Shown: positions 35,964 through 45,654 of the stretch, piece after piece
Layout: the number at the start of each line of letters is the position of its first letter
Numbering within the stretch: position 1 is the first letter of the stretch
Source of the DNA: Mycolicibacterium septicum DSM 44393
GTDB lineage: Bacteria > Actinomycetota > Actinomycetes > Mycobacteriales > Mycobacteriaceae
Direction: 5' to 3'
DNA length: 64,000 nucleotides
Assembly (NCBI RefSeq): GCF_000455325.1
Contig: NZ_HG322952.1
Coordinates: 1,063,702 to 1,127,701, forward strand
The notes under the pieces: generated by a model
What the model was told of the DNA's origin: nothing
Database searches by the model: none
The model's input: the letters and a program-made list of their open reading frames with translations, nothing else
Made by a program: the position numbers and the translations under genes

Positions 35964-36755
35964 CTACATCCGCTTCCAGAGATCGTCGCCACCGGAGTGA
36001 CGTGGGGCCTCGGGTGCCACCGGAACCGGGCCGGGAGCCGGCTGGCTCGGTGCGGCAGCGGGCGGTGCAGACGCAGCGGGCGGGGCCGAATGCGTGACCG
36101 GAGGCGCCGAATGCGGCGCCGACGACGCAGCCCCACCGGTGCGGTCGGTCATCTGAGTCTCACGAGCATCCAGGCCCGCTTCACGCCGGTCTTGCGCAGC
36201 GTCGCGGTCGTTCTGGGCCGTCTCCCGATCGTTCTGCTGCTTGTCCCGGTCGTTGAGCTTGGCCTCGCGCTCTTCCTGCTGCTGTTGCGGGTTCGGACCG
36301 CCGGGGCCACCCGGGCCGCCGGGCTGGCCGGCACCTGGCGCACCGTCTTTCCCCGCACCGTCGCCCTTGGCGCCCTCCATGGCCTTCATCAGCGGCTCCA
36401 TGAGCGAGCCGAACTGGCCGCCCATCTGACCCGCCATCTGGGCGGGCTGGCCGGCCATCTGGCCCATCTGGCCCAGCTGACCCATCATCTGGCCGAGCTG
36501 ACCGACGCCCTGCCCACCGGATTCGTCGGCTTTCTCGTAGGCGCCCTGGGCGTCGGAAAGCTTGGCGTTGAACATGTTCTCTTTGGCCGACAGGGCCGTC
36601 ACGTTCGTGGTCAGCGACGCCGCCAGGGTCGGCAAGATGCCGGCGATGGTCATGCTCATGGCGTCTTCGCCGGCCTGGATCGGCGGCATGTCCGGTAGCT
36701 CGATTCCAGCGGCACTCCAGTTGAGTGCGCCGGGCGTCTGCATCGGTGCGGTCAT
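35964..36755 (-). CDS. Type VII secretion (ESX) substrate-like protein with YxxxD signal and Gln/Met- and Asp-Arg-rich repeats
   Basis: The protein has 263 residues. Residues 1-80 look like a short helical ESX-type domain and end in YEKAD (73-77), matching the YxxxD/E secretion signal of ESX substrates. Next come GQ(L/M) repeats (about 83-115: GQLGQMMGQLGQMGQMAGQ), a Gly/Pro linker, a charged repeat of NDRD/NDRE units (about 165-205) and a Pro/Ala-rich tail ending DDLWKRM. It lies 21 bases downstream of the WxG-containing neighbour, so the pair resembles PE/PPE or EspC-type heterodimer partners. In M. tuberculosis this place is held by PPE63 on the opposite strand. I do not recognise a specific family name, and the ESX assignment is inference from motif and pairing. 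Confidence 0.7.
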   Translation of the reverse strand: MTAPMQTPGALNWSAAGIELPDMPPIQAGEDAMSMTIAGILPTLAASLTTNVTALSAKENMFNAKLSDAQGAYEKADESGGQGVGQLGQMMGQLGQMGQMAGQPAQMAGQMGGQFGSLMEPLMKAMEGAKGDGAGKDGAPGAGQPGGPGGPGGPNPQQQQEEREAKLNDRDKQQNDRETAQNDRDAAQDRREAGLDARETQMTDRTGGAASSAPHSAPPVTHSAPPAASAPPAAAPSQPAPGPVPVAPEAPRHSGGDDLWKRM

Positions 36756-36776
36756 CGGTCCCCTCCTCGCGTCAGA

Positions 36777-37874
36777 TCACCAGTCGTCAAAGTCATCATC
36801 GCCATCGCCCAACTCGTGTTCCAGCGGGGCCGGGACGGCCAGTCCGGACGTCGTCCCGCCGCCGCCACCGGCGCGCTGGCCGCCGCCCATCATGCCCATG
36901 CCACCGCCCATGCCGCCCGCCGCGTTGGCGGCAGCCACCGGCGCGACGCCGCCGATAACGGCGGCACTGGCCCCGGCGTCGACGGAAACCGGTGCGGTAC
37001 CGCCACCGACCATCTTCGACAGCAGGGGTGTCTGCGGACTCCCGCCACCCGAGCCACCGGGCAATCCCGCCGCCTTGACCATCCCCGCGCCGCTGCTCGG
37101 CCCGGAACCCCCGGCCAGCGGGTGGTTCGAGAACGCCGAGAACGGGCTGGGCCCGCCGCCGGTGCCCTTGCCGCCCGAGCCCAGCATCTGCGTGAGCTGC
37201 TGCAGGGGCTGCGACAACTGCTGCAGCGGTTGGGAGAGCTGCTGGGGAATCTGCCCGAGCATCTGCGGGATCTGGCCCAGCATCTGCGGGAGCTGGCTGA
37301 TCATCTGCATCATCTGCTCGCTGCCCTTTTGGGCCGCTTGTGTCGCCTGAGCCGTCGGTGGGGTGCCGACCTGCGGGAGGTTGGCTATCGTGCCCAGGCT
37401 GCTGGCCATCTCACTGCTGGCGGCCGAGACCGTCGCGATGTTCTGCGACAGCCCCATCTTGATCCGGCTCTCGATCAGCTCCTGCTTGTTGCTGAACGGC
37501 AACGCCTGCAGGGCGGTGACCTCCTGCTGGACCTCTTCGGCGGCCGCGTTGAGCGTTGTCTTGGTCTGCACCACGGAAGCCGCCATCGTGGTCAACGCGG
37601 TGGCGATGGCCTGCGCCTGAGCTGCATTCGCCTCGTGGCCGGCGATCATCGTGGTCGCCTCACCCGATGCCGCCACCGATGCGCCGCCCTGCCACTCACC
37701 GGTCAGCTTCGAGAGCTGGTTGGTCTGCTGCGGGACGACGTGGCCGCTGATCTTGGTCGCGACCTTCGTGTACGACGCCGCAGCAGCGGTCAACTGGTCT
37801 TCATCGATATTCGGCCAAGCCGGTCCCTGCAACGTCTGCGACCCGTACGGGCTGCTGTCGCGCGGCATCCCCAT
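36777..37874 (-). CDS. WxG-containing PPE/EspB-like protein, probable ESX partner
   Basis: The protein has 365 residues. An N-terminal helical region of about 185 residues carries GEWQGGAS (Trp61, Gly63), the WxG turn expected in ESX helical hairpins. It is followed by a QML/QPLQQLSQ repeat (about 195-235), a long Gly/Pro/Ala-rich low-complexity region and an acidic end (GDGDDDFDDW). The Gly-rich tail and acidic C-terminus recall EspB-like secreted proteins, though I cannot assign it there. The ATG follows an AAGGGGG ribosome site. It starts 75 bases after the ltp2 stop on the same strand, so it may be read through from the chs operon or have its own promoter. Confidence 0.72.
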   Translation of the reverse strand: MGMPRDSSPYGSQTLQGPAWPNIDEDQLTAAAASYTKVATKISGHVVPQQTNQLSKLTGEWQGGASVAASGEATTMIAGHEANAAQAQAIATALTTMAASVVQTKTTLNAAAEEVQQEVTALQALPFSNKQELIESRIKMGLSQNIATVSAASSEMASSLGTIANLPQVGTPPTAQATQAAQKGSEQMMQMISQLPQMLGQIPQMLGQIPQQLSQPLQQLSQPLQQLTQMLGSGGKGTGGGPSPFSAFSNHPLAGGSGPSSGAGMVKAAGLPGGSGGGSPQTPLLSKMVGGGTAPVSVDAGASAAVIGGVAPVAAANAAGGMGGGMGMMGGGQRAGGGGGTTSGLAVPAPLEHELGDGDDDFDDW

Positions 37875-37949
37875 GCCACGGCCCCCTTCTACGCGTGATG
37901 CACATCCGGAGCAAACATTACCGTGCCGATCGGGGGTGGCGATGCACCT

Positions 37950-39107
37950 TTATCCGAGGATCAATCCCGAAGTCGGCACCCCGGTTCCCGCGGTGACCAG
38001 CACATGCTCGACGTTGTCGACCTGGTTGACCGAGGTACCCCGCAATTGGCGGACGCCCTCGGCAATGCCGTTCATCCCGTGGATGTAGGCCTCGCCGAGC
38101 TGACCGCCGTGGGTGTTGATCGGCAACCGGCCGCCGAGCTCGATGGCGCCGCCGGCGATGAAGTCCTTGGCCTCGCCCTTACCGCAGAAGCCGAGCTCCT
38201 CGAGCTGTATCAACGTGTACGGCGTGAAGTGGTCGTACAGGATCGCGGTCTGGATGTCGTCGGGCGACAGACCACTCTGCTCCCAGAGCTGACGGCCGAC
38301 CAGGCCCATCTCGGGAAGACCGAGCTCGTCGCGGTAGTACGAGTACATGGTGAACTGGTCGGTGCCTGCACCCTGGGCGGCAGCCTCGATGATCGCCGGC
38401 CGGTGCTTGAGATCCTTGGCCCGCTCGGGCGTGGTGACGACGATGGCCACGCCGCCGTCGCTCTCCTGGCAGCAGTCGAGCAGCCGCAGCGGTTCGGCGA
38501 TCCACCGCGAATTCTGGTGATCCTCGATGGTGATCGGCTTGCCGTAGAAGAACGCCTTCGGGTTGGTCGCGGCGTGCTTGCGGTCGGCCACCGACACAGC
38601 ACCGAAATCCGCACTCGTGGCGCCGTATTCGTGCATGTACCGCTGGGCGATCATGGCCACCGAAGCGGCCGGGGTGCTCAGCCCGTGCGGGTAGGACCAG
38701 CTGTACTCGACGCCGCGCGAGTCGGCGTTGACGGTCAGGCCCGTCATCACCTGACCGAACCGGAACTCCGAGCGCTCATTAAAAGCCCGGTATGCCACAA
38801 CGACTTCGGCCACACCGGTGGCGACCGCGAGAGCCGCCTGCTGCACGGTCGCGGCTGCGGCGCCGCCGCCATAGCCGATCTGGCTGAAGAACTTCAGGTC
38901 CCCGATCCCGGTGGACCGCGCCACGGCGGTCTCAAGGTTGGAGTCCATCGTGAACGTCACCAGGCCGTCGACATCAGACGGCTTGAGGCCGGCATCGTCG
39001 AGGGCGTCGAGCACGGCCTCGGCGGCCAGCCGCAGCTCACTGCGACCGGAATTCTTGGAGAAATCGGTGGCGCCGATACCGGCGATGGCTGCCTTGCCGG
39101 AGAGCAT
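37950..39107 (-). CDS. ltp2: Steroid side-chain aldolase, thiolase-like lipid-transfer protein Ltp2
   Basis: The 385-residue thiolase-fold protein corresponds to Rv3540c. Ltp2, together with the DUF35 part of ChsH2, cleaves 17-hydroxy-3-oxo-pregn-4-ene-20-carboxyl-CoA by a retro-aldol reaction, releasing androstenedione and propionyl-CoA. Family features are FFSQIGYGGGAAAATVQQAALAV near residue 70 (the first 20 residues are the landmark) and the C-terminal NTHGGQLGEAYIHGMN. It lacks the usual thiolase cysteine context, as expected for this lyase group. Its start overlaps the chsH1 stop by one base (TGATG). Confidence 0.95.
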   Translation of the reverse strand: MLSGKAAIAGIGATDFSKNSGRSELRLAAEAVLDALDDAGLKPSDVDGLVTFTMDSNLETAVARSTGIGDLKFFSQIGYGGGAAAATVQQAALAVATGVAEVVVAYRAFNERSEFRFGQVMTGLTVNADSRGVEYSWSYPHGLSTPAASVAMIAQRYMHEYGATSADFGAVSVADRKHAATNPKAFFYGKPITIEDHQNSRWIAEPLRLLDCCQESDGGVAIVVTTPERAKDLKHRPAIIEAAAQGAGTDQFTMYSYYRDELGLPEMGLVGRQLWEQSGLSPDDIQTAILYDHFTPYTLIQLEELGFCGKGEAKDFIAGGAIELGGRLPINTHGGQLGEAYIHGMNGIAEGVRQLRGTSVNQVDNVEHVLVTAGTGVPTSGLILG

Positions 39108-39514
39108 CAGTTGTCCCCCAAAGTAAGTGTGGACGTGGCGATGACGTGGTTGCCCAGGCTGTTGCTGCCCACCACCTTCAGTGTCACCAGGTCGCCCTCG
39201 ATCTCGGTGACCTCACCGGTGAACGTGATGGTGTCGTAGGCGTACCACGGCACCCCGAGGCGCAGCTTGATCGACTTGACGAACGCGTTCGGACCCGCCC
39301 AGTCGGTCACGTACCGACCGACCAGGCCGGTGTCGGTCAGGATGTTGACGAAGATGTCCTTGGAACCCTTGGCCTGCGCCAGGTCCCGGTCGTGGTGCAC
39401 ATCCTGGTAGTCACGCGTCGCGATGGCGGTGGAGACGATGAACGTCGGGTCGCCGTAGATCTTGAGTTCGGGAAGTGTGGTGCCGACTCGAACGTCGGAG
39501 ACAGTCAGGCTCAT
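39107..39514 (-). CDS. chsH1: Steroid enoyl-CoA hydratase subunit ChsH1
   Basis: This single hot-dog-fold MaoC subunit has 135 residues and the motif ATRDYQDVHHDRDLAQAKG near residue 36, carrying the catalytic Asp and His. With the N-terminal domain of ChsH2 it forms the hydratase acting on 3-oxo-pregna-4,17-diene-20-carboxyl-CoA. I chose the ATG at 39514, which overlaps the chsH2 stop as ATGA. An upstream in-frame ATG at 39529 would add five residues and a longer overlap. It corresponds to Rv3541c. Confidence 0.94.
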   Translation of the reverse strand: MSLTVSDVRVGTTLPELKIYGDPTFIVSTAIATRDYQDVHHDRDLAQAKGSKDIFVNILTDTGLVGRYVTDWAGPNAFVKSIKLRLGVPWYAYDTITFTGEVTEIEGDLVTLKVVGSNSLGNHVIATSTLTLGDN

Positions 39515-40482
39515 GCTTGTGGCTCCCATGCGTACAACGTCCAGGCCGGGCTGATCTCACTGTCCGGGAAGTCGAGATAGGTTGCAGAGACCGGCATTCC
39601 GATCTTCACCTGATCGGCGGCGATCCCGCGCAGCTCGCCCAGCATCCGGACCCCCTCCTCGAGTTCGACGAGGGCGATCACGAACGGCAGGCTGCGGCCG
39701 GGCACCTTCGGCGCGTGGTGCACGACGTAGCTGAAGACCGTGCCCTTGCCGGACGCCACGACGTAATCGGCCGGGGCATCTTTGTCGGCCCACACCGCGG
39801 GCACCGGCGGGTGCTGCAATGTGCCATCGGGGCGGCGCTGGATCCGAAGCTCGTGGGCGTTGATGCCGTCCCAGAAGAACTTGGTATCCCGCGACGAGGA
39901 CGGTCGCATCAGCTTGTCCGGGTCGAGATCCTCCGGGATCGCCTCGGTTTCGGCGGCCTCCGCGGCTGCCTGCTTGGCGGCCGGGAGGAACTTCATGATG
40001 CGCCAGTCCATGTCGGCGACTTCCTCGTCACCGACGTGCCAGCGGATCTTCTGATTGATGAAGTAGCCCTCACCCAACGCGGTCTGCTTGGGACCGACGA
40101 TGCCGACGATCTCGGCGCTCATCACCACCTGTTCGCCGGGCTGCAGGTAGCGGTGATAGGTCTGGTCGCAGTTGGTGGCGACGACGCCGACGTACCCGGC
40201 ATCGTCGAACAACTTCATCGCCCGGCCCAGCGGATCATCGTCGGACCGGGTGCGGCCCAGGCCCATCATGGTCCAGACCTGGATCATCGCCGGCGGCGCC
40301 ACGATGCCGGGATGGCCCGCAGCCTTGGCGGCCTCCGCGTCGACGTAGATCGGGTTCTTGTCGCCGATCGCGTCGACCCAGTGGTGAATCATGGGCTGAT
40401 TCACCGGGTCCCGAGCAACCGTCGGCTGGCTCGTCCCGGACGCGATGATCTGGTCGATCCCTGCCTGAAGATTCGCGCTCAT
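39511..40482 (-). CDS. chsH2: ChsH2: MaoC hydratase domain fused to DUF35 (OB-fold/zinc) domain
   Basis: The 323-residue protein has an N-terminal hot-dog domain (about 1-190, VNQPMIHHWVDAIGDKNPIY) and a C-terminal DUF35-type domain (about 215-323, FFWDGINAHELRIQRRPDG...). In this family the N-terminal half pairs with ChsH1 to hydrate the C17-side-chain enoyl-CoA, and the DUF35 half binds Ltp2 and completes the retro-aldolase. The DUF35 half here has no CxxC zinc pair that I can find. The gene corresponds to Rv3542c and lies between chsE2 (14 bases) and chsH1 (overlap). Confidence 0.95.
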   Translation of the reverse strand: MSANLQAGIDQIIASGTSQPTVARDPVNQPMIHHWVDAIGDKNPIYVDAEAAKAAGHPGIVAPPAMIQVWTMMGLGRTRSDDDPLGRAMKLFDDAGYVGVVATNCDQTYHRYLQPGEQVVMSAEIVGIVGPKQTALGEGYFINQKIRWHVGDEEVADMDWRIMKFLPAAKQAAAEAAETEAIPEDLDPDKLMRPSSSRDTKFFWDGINAHELRIQRRPDGTLQHPPVPAVWADKDAPADYVVASGKGTVFSYVVHHAPKVPGRSLPFVIALVELEEGVRMLGELRGIAADQVKIGMPVSATYLDFPDSEISPAWTLYAWEPQA

Positions 40483-40496
40483 CTCAACCCTTCGCT

Positions 40497-41660
40497 CTAC
40501 CGAGGAACTCTCGGCACCCGCAGACCCGACGCCGCGATCATCTCGCGCATCACCTCGTTGACGCCACCGCCGAACGTGATCACCAGGTTGCGCTTGGCCA
40601 TCTTGTCCAGCCAGACCAGCAGTTCGGCGGTCTCCGAGTCAGCCGGGTTGCCGTACTTGCCGACGATCTCCTCGGCCAAGCGGCCGACCTCTTGGATGCG
40701 CTCGGTGGAGAACACCTTGGTGGCAGCGGCATCGGCCACGGCGATGGTCTCGCCGGAGGCGGCCACCTGCCAGTTGAGCAGCTCGTTGATCCGCCAGATC
40801 GACTTGATCTGCCCCAAAAGGCGTTTCACGTCGTCGTGCTCGATCGGCGTGACGCCGTCCGAGCCGGGCTTGGAAGCCCAGCCGTGCACCTGATCGTAGA
40901 TTCCGGCAATGCGGCCGGCCGGGCCCAGGCCGACCCGCTCGTGGTTGAGCTGGGTGGTGATCAGCTTCCAGCCGCCGTTCTCCTCGCCGACCAGCATGTC
41001 GGCGGGAACGTGCACGTCGTTGTAGTACGACGCGTTGGTGTGGTGCGCCCCGTCCGACAGGATGATCGGGGTCCAGGAGTAGCCGGGATCCTTGGTGTCG
41101 ACGATCAGGATCGAGATGCCCTTGTGCTTGGCGGCTTCCGGGTCGGTGCGGCAGGCCAGCCAGATGTAGTCGGCGTCATGGGCGCCGGTGGTCCACATCT
41201 TCTGCCCGTTGACGATGTATTCGTCACCGTGCTTGACGGCGGTGGTGCGCAGAGAAGCCAGGTCGGTACCAGCCTCGGGCTCCGAGTAGCCGATCGCGAA
41301 ATGCACTTCGCCGGCAAGGATTCCGGGGAGGAACTTCTTCTTCTGCGCCTCGGTGCCGAGTGCCTGCAGGGTGGGTCCCACGGTTTGCAGCGTGACCATC
41401 GGCAACGGGATGTCGGCGCGGTTGGCCTCGTTGATGAAGATCTGCTGCTCGACCGGGCCGAAGCCCAGGCCGCCGTACTCCTTGGGCCAGCCGACGCCGA
41501 GCTTGCCGTCGCTGCCCATGCGCTTGATCACCGCACGGTAGGCCTCGTTGTGCCGATCGGACTCCATCGCCGCGGCCTCTTCGGGCGTGATGAGAGTCGA
41601 GAAGTATTCCCGCAGTTCGGCTTGCAGCGCGCGCTGCTCGGGCGTCAGATCGATGAACAT
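40497..41660 (-). CDS. chsE2: Acyl-CoA dehydrogenase subunit ChsE2 (FadE29)
   Basis: The 387-residue protein has a full acyl-CoA dehydrogenase fold: FAIGYSEPEAGTDLASLRT (flavin and substrate loop), IVNGQKMWTTGAHDADYIW, and the C-terminal TFGGGVNEVMREMIA. Together with ChsE1 it forms an alpha2beta2 enzyme that dehydrogenates the three-carbon steroid side-chain CoA ester. The start is the ATG giving MFIDLTPEQRALQ, one base overlapping the stop of chsE1 (TAATG). The longer open frame reaching 41879 overlaps chsE1 and is not used. It corresponds to Rv3543c. Confidence 0.95.
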   Translation of the reverse strand: MFIDLTPEQRALQAELREYFSTLITPEEAAAMESDRHNEAYRAVIKRMGSDGKLGVGWPKEYGGLGFGPVEQQIFINEANRADIPLPMVTLQTVGPTLQALGTEAQKKKFLPGILAGEVHFAIGYSEPEAGTDLASLRTTAVKHGDEYIVNGQKMWTTGAHDADYIWLACRTDPEAAKHKGISILIVDTKDPGYSWTPIILSDGAHHTNASYYNDVHVPADMLVGEENGGWKLITTQLNHERVGLGPAGRIAGIYDQVHGWASKPGSDGVTPIEHDDVKRLLGQIKSIWRINELLNWQVAASGETIAVADAAATKVFSTERIQEVGRLAEEIVGKYGNPADSETAELLVWLDKMAKRNLVITFGGGVNEVMREMIAASGLRVPRVPR

Positions 41661-42664
41661 TACGCTCCCACCAAATCGAGGCGATGCGACGGACCGCCCA
41701 ACAGCCGGGTCAGATCCTTGATCGAGGAGTAGTAGCGGTCCATCGGGTAGGTGATGTCCATACCCATACCGCCGTGCAGGTGATGGCACAGCCGCATGGC
41801 CGGCGCGGCCTGCGAGGTGAGCCAGTAGCCCAGAATTGCCAGATCCTCGTCGGCGTCGAGCCCCTCGGACAGCCGCCACAGAGCCGAAGTGGACAGCAAA
41901 GAGATTGTCCGCGAGGCGATGTAGACCTCGGACAGCTGTGCGGCAACCGTCTGGAACGTCGAGAGGGGACGGCCGAACTGCTCACGGGTGGCCACATAGT
42001 CGGCGGTCAACCGCAGTGCGCCGGCCACCAGCCCGGCGGCGAACGCCCCGGTGGCGGCGAGCGCCAACTGGTTGACCCGGTGCGCACTCGCGCCGTCGAG
42101 CACGTCGGCGGCGTCGACCGCGACGTCGGCGAACGTGACCGCGTACTCGTCGGAACCGTTGGAGGTCGGGGTCTTGGTGACCGTCACGCCGTCGGCCTCG
42201 GGCGAGACCACCACCACCGCGTTGTCGGCGGTGACCACCAGCCACTTGGCCGACTCGGCATAGGGCACACCGATTTTGGTGCCGTTGAGCTTGCCTTCCG
42301 CGAAGTTGGTCGCGGGACGTTCCGGCAGTGACTGCCCGGGCTCGTTGAGCGCCGCCGAGAGCACCGCGCCCGTCGCCACACCGGCGAGGTAGCGGTCCTG
42401 CTGGGCGTCAGAAGCCAGGTCGAGCAGCGTCACCAGACCGAGGCCGACGGTGGCCAGCGCCGGACCGGTCGTGCCGTGCCGGCCGATCTCGGTCAACGCC
42501 GTCGACAGCTCGGGCAGGCCCAGACCGTCACCACCGAGTCGTTCCGGCACTCCCAGCGCCGCGACACCACCGGAAACCAGTGCATCCCAGGTGTTGTCGC
42601 GTTCCAGAACAGAGGTCACCACGTCGGCGACAGCCTGCTGCTCTGGGTTCGGTGTGAAATCCAC
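41660..42664 (-). CDS. chsE1: Acyl-CoA dehydrogenase subunit ChsE1 (FadE28)
   Basis: The 334-residue acyl-CoA dehydrogenase-like protein has less conserved mid-region motifs than ChsE2, as is usual for the partner subunit of a heterotetrameric steroid dehydrogenase. It keeps the C-terminal helical domain with ATREQFGRPLSTFQTVAAQL and HHLHGGMGMDITYPMDRYY. It sits 36 bases downstream of cyp125 and corresponds to Rv3544c. Confidence 0.94.
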   Translation of the reverse strand: MDFTPNPEQQAVADVVTSVLERDNTWDALVSGGVAALGVPERLGGDGLGLPELSTALTEIGRHGTTGPALATVGLGLVTLLDLASDAQQDRYLAGVATGAVLSAALNEPGQSLPERPATNFAEGKLNGTKIGVPYAESAKWLVVTADNAVVVVSPEADGVTVTKTPTSNGSDEYAVTFADVAVDAADVLDGASAHRVNQLALAATGAFAAGLVAGALRLTADYVATREQFGRPLSTFQTVAAQLSEVYIASRTISLLSTSALWRLSEGLDADEDLAILGYWLTSQAAPAMRLCHHLHGGMGMDITYPMDRYYSSIKDLTRLLGGPSHRLDLVGA

Positions 42665-42700
42665 CCGAATCCTCCTTGATCCGTTTAGACGACAGTGCGC

Positions 42701-43951
42701 TCAGTGTGCGACGGGGCAAGTGCCCGTGTAGTCGACCGGCCAATGCTTAATACCATTGAGCCAGCCGGACTTCAGCCGTTCGGGATCACCGACCGGCTTG
42801 AGGTCGGGCATGTGATCGGCGACCGCGTTGAAGATCAGGTTGATCGTCAGGCGAGCCAGGTTGGCTCCGATGCAATAGTGCGCCCCGGTGCCGCCGAAGC
42901 CGACGTGCGGGTTGGGATCGCGAAGGATGTTGAAGGTGAACGGGTCCTCGAACACCGCGTCGTCGAAGTTCGCCGAGCGGTAGGACATCACCACACGCTC
43001 GCCGGCCTTGATCTTGACACCCGAGATCTCGGTGTCCTCGCTGGCGGTGCGCTGGAAGGCCGACACCGGCGTGGCCCAACGAATGATCTCGTCGACGGCG
43101 GTCTTCGGCCGCTCCCGCTTGAACAGCTCCCACTGGTCGGGGTTCTGCGAGAACGCGATCATGCCGTGGGTGATCGAGTTGCGGCTGGTCTCGTTGCCCG
43201 CGACTGCCAGCATGATGACGAAGAAGCCGAACTCGTCGTCGCTGAGCTTCTCGCCGTCGATGTCGGCCTGGATCAGCTTGGTCACGATGTCGTCGGTCGG
43301 GTTCTTGCCACGCTCTTCGGCCATCTTCATGGCGTACGTGATGACCTCGAACGAGGACATGGCCGGATCGACGTCGGCGTACTCGGGATCGTCGCCGGCG
43401 GTCATCTCGTTGGACCAGCGGAACAGCTTGTCGCGATCGTCCTGGGGCACGCCGAGCAGTTCGGCGATGGCCTGCAGCGGCAACTCGCAGGAGACCTGCT
43501 CGACGAAATCGCCGGTGTTCGACGCCGCGGCGTTCTTGGCGATCTGCTGAGCGCGGTTGTTCAGCTCGTCCTCGAGCCGCGCCAGGGCACGCGGGGTGAA
43601 GCCACGGGAGATGATCTTGCGCAGCCGGGTGTGGTGGGGGGCGTCCATGTTGAGCAGGACGGCCTTCTGGAGGTCGACCGCTTCACGGGTCATCTCCTGC
43701 GGCCAGACCGGGATCGCACCGTTCATCGCGCTGGAGAACACCTCGCTGCGCAGTGAGACGTCCTTGACGTCCTCGTGCCGGGTGACCAACCAGTAGCCCT
43801 TGTCGCCGAAGCCTCCGGTGCCGCCGGGCACGTCGACCCAGCGAACCGGCTCGGCCTTACGAAGCTCGGCGAGCTCTTCGACCGGCAGGCCCCTGAGGTT
43901 GAGCTCGGAATCGAGGAAGTCGAAATCCTTGGGGATGTTCGGGCAGCCCAT
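42701..43951 (-). CDS. cyp125: Steroid C26/27-monooxygenase CYP125
   Basis: This cytochrome P450 starts side-chain breakdown by oxidising the terminal methyl of cholest-4-en-3-one. The product is 416 residues from the ATG at 43951, which has AGGAG eight bases upstream. A longer frame to 44062 would put unrelated residues in front. Landmarks are LNMDAPHHTRLRKIISRGFT, the I-helix MLAVAGNETSRN, the ExxR region DEIIRWATPV, and the haem loop FGGTGAHYCIGANLAR with the cysteine ligand at about residue 360. It heads the minus-strand cyp125-chsE1-chsE2-chsH2-chsH1-ltp2 operon and diverges from fadA5. It corresponds to Rv3545c. Confidence 0.97.
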   Translation of the reverse strand: MGCPNIPKDFDFLDSELNLRGLPVEELAELRKAEPVRWVDVPGGTGGFGDKGYWLVTRHEDVKDVSLRSEVFSSAMNGAIPVWPQEMTREAVDLQKAVLLNMDAPHHTRLRKIISRGFTPRALARLEDELNNRAQQIAKNAAASNTGDFVEQVSCELPLQAIAELLGVPQDDRDKLFRWSNEMTAGDDPEYADVDPAMSSFEVITYAMKMAEERGKNPTDDIVTKLIQADIDGEKLSDDEFGFFVIMLAVAGNETSRNSITHGMIAFSQNPDQWELFKRERPKTAVDEIIRWATPVSAFQRTASEDTEISGVKIKAGERVVMSYRSANFDDAVFEDPFTFNILRDPNPHVGFGGTGAHYCIGANLARLTINLIFNAVADHMPDLKPVGDPERLKSGWLNGIKHWPVDYTGTCPVAH

Positions 43952-44005
43952 GTGTCTAACTCCTAGTGTCTGTAGCAAGCCGTGCGCGTAGCCAGCAATG
44001 CTTGA

Positions 44006-44019
44006 AACAACGTGGTCTA
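44006..44019. promoter_or_regulatory. Weak KstR-like half-match upstream of cyp125
   Basis: AACAACGTGGTCTA matches the TnnAACnnGTTnnA pattern except at two positions (the first T, and GGT for GTT). It lies 55-68 bases upstream of the cyp125 start, a sensible place for control, but the match is degenerate. The perfect site at 44095 may serve both genes instead. Confidence 0.3.
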
Positions 44020-44094
44020 GTACCAATTGAGACCATTGAAACACGCCTTGACCGCAGATCAAAGGTAGTGATGCATCCGCGCTTGTCAGAGTAA

Positions 44095-44108
44095 TGAAAC
44101 GTGTTCTA
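44095..44108. promoter_or_regulatory. KstR-like operator in front of fadA5
   Basis: TGAAACGTGTTCTA matches the TnnAACnnGTTnnA KstR pattern exactly. It ends ten bases before the fadA5 ATG, in the divergent cyp125-fadA5 region. The close spacing implies a very short leader. Binding by KstR is inferred. Confidence 0.82.
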
Positions 44109-44109
44109 G

Positions 44110-45269
<1,160 letters not shown>

Positions 45270-45270
<1 letters not shown>

Positions 45271-45644
45271 TGACCTTCAGTGACGCGGAGCGCATCGCGG
45301 CCGCACAGGCCTACATCGATGCGCTGGTGACCCATCAGGCCGACGCCGTCCCGTTCACGCCGGATTGCATCCGCATCGAGATGGGGCTGAAGACCGGACG
45401 CTCCGGAGATCACCTGCGCCGCAGTCTGAACAACGGTCCGCAGTTCAAGTTGATCGAGGAGACGACGCCGCCGGAGTTCACCGTCGACGGTGATCATGTC
45501 CGCGCCCGCTTCGACGTGCTCACCAAACCGCGCCTGTTCGGGCGGCGGGTGTGCTCACACGTCGACGAGACGTTCCTGATCCCGGCGTCGGACGGAAAGA
45601 TCCACCACATCCGCGCCTCCCTTACCCCGTTCATCAGCCGCTAA
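45270..45644 (+). CDS. Small protein, possibly NTF2/SnoaL-like fold
   Basis: The gene starts at a GTG sharing a base with the fadA5 stop (TAGTG) and encodes 124 residues. It has an N-terminal helix AERIAAAQAYIDALVTHQADAVPFTPDC followed by alternating strand-like segments. That layout resembles NTF2-like proteins such as SnoaL or ketosteroid isomerase, but I see no certain catalytic pair. M. tuberculosis has no gene at this point between fadA5 and ddn as I recall. Co-transcription with fadA5 suggests a part in sterol metabolism, which is inference. Confidence 0.75.
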
Positions 45645-45654
45645 GGTCCTCCGC

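Noticed and set aside
41661-41879. Upstream extension of chsE2 to 460 residues
   Set aside because: The extra 73 residues overlap chsE1, are unlike acyl-CoA dehydrogenases, and the MFIDLTPEQ start is standard.
43952-44062. Upstream extension of cyp125 to 453 residues
   Set aside because: The ATG at 43951 has a good ribosome site, and the added residues run into the divergent promoter region.
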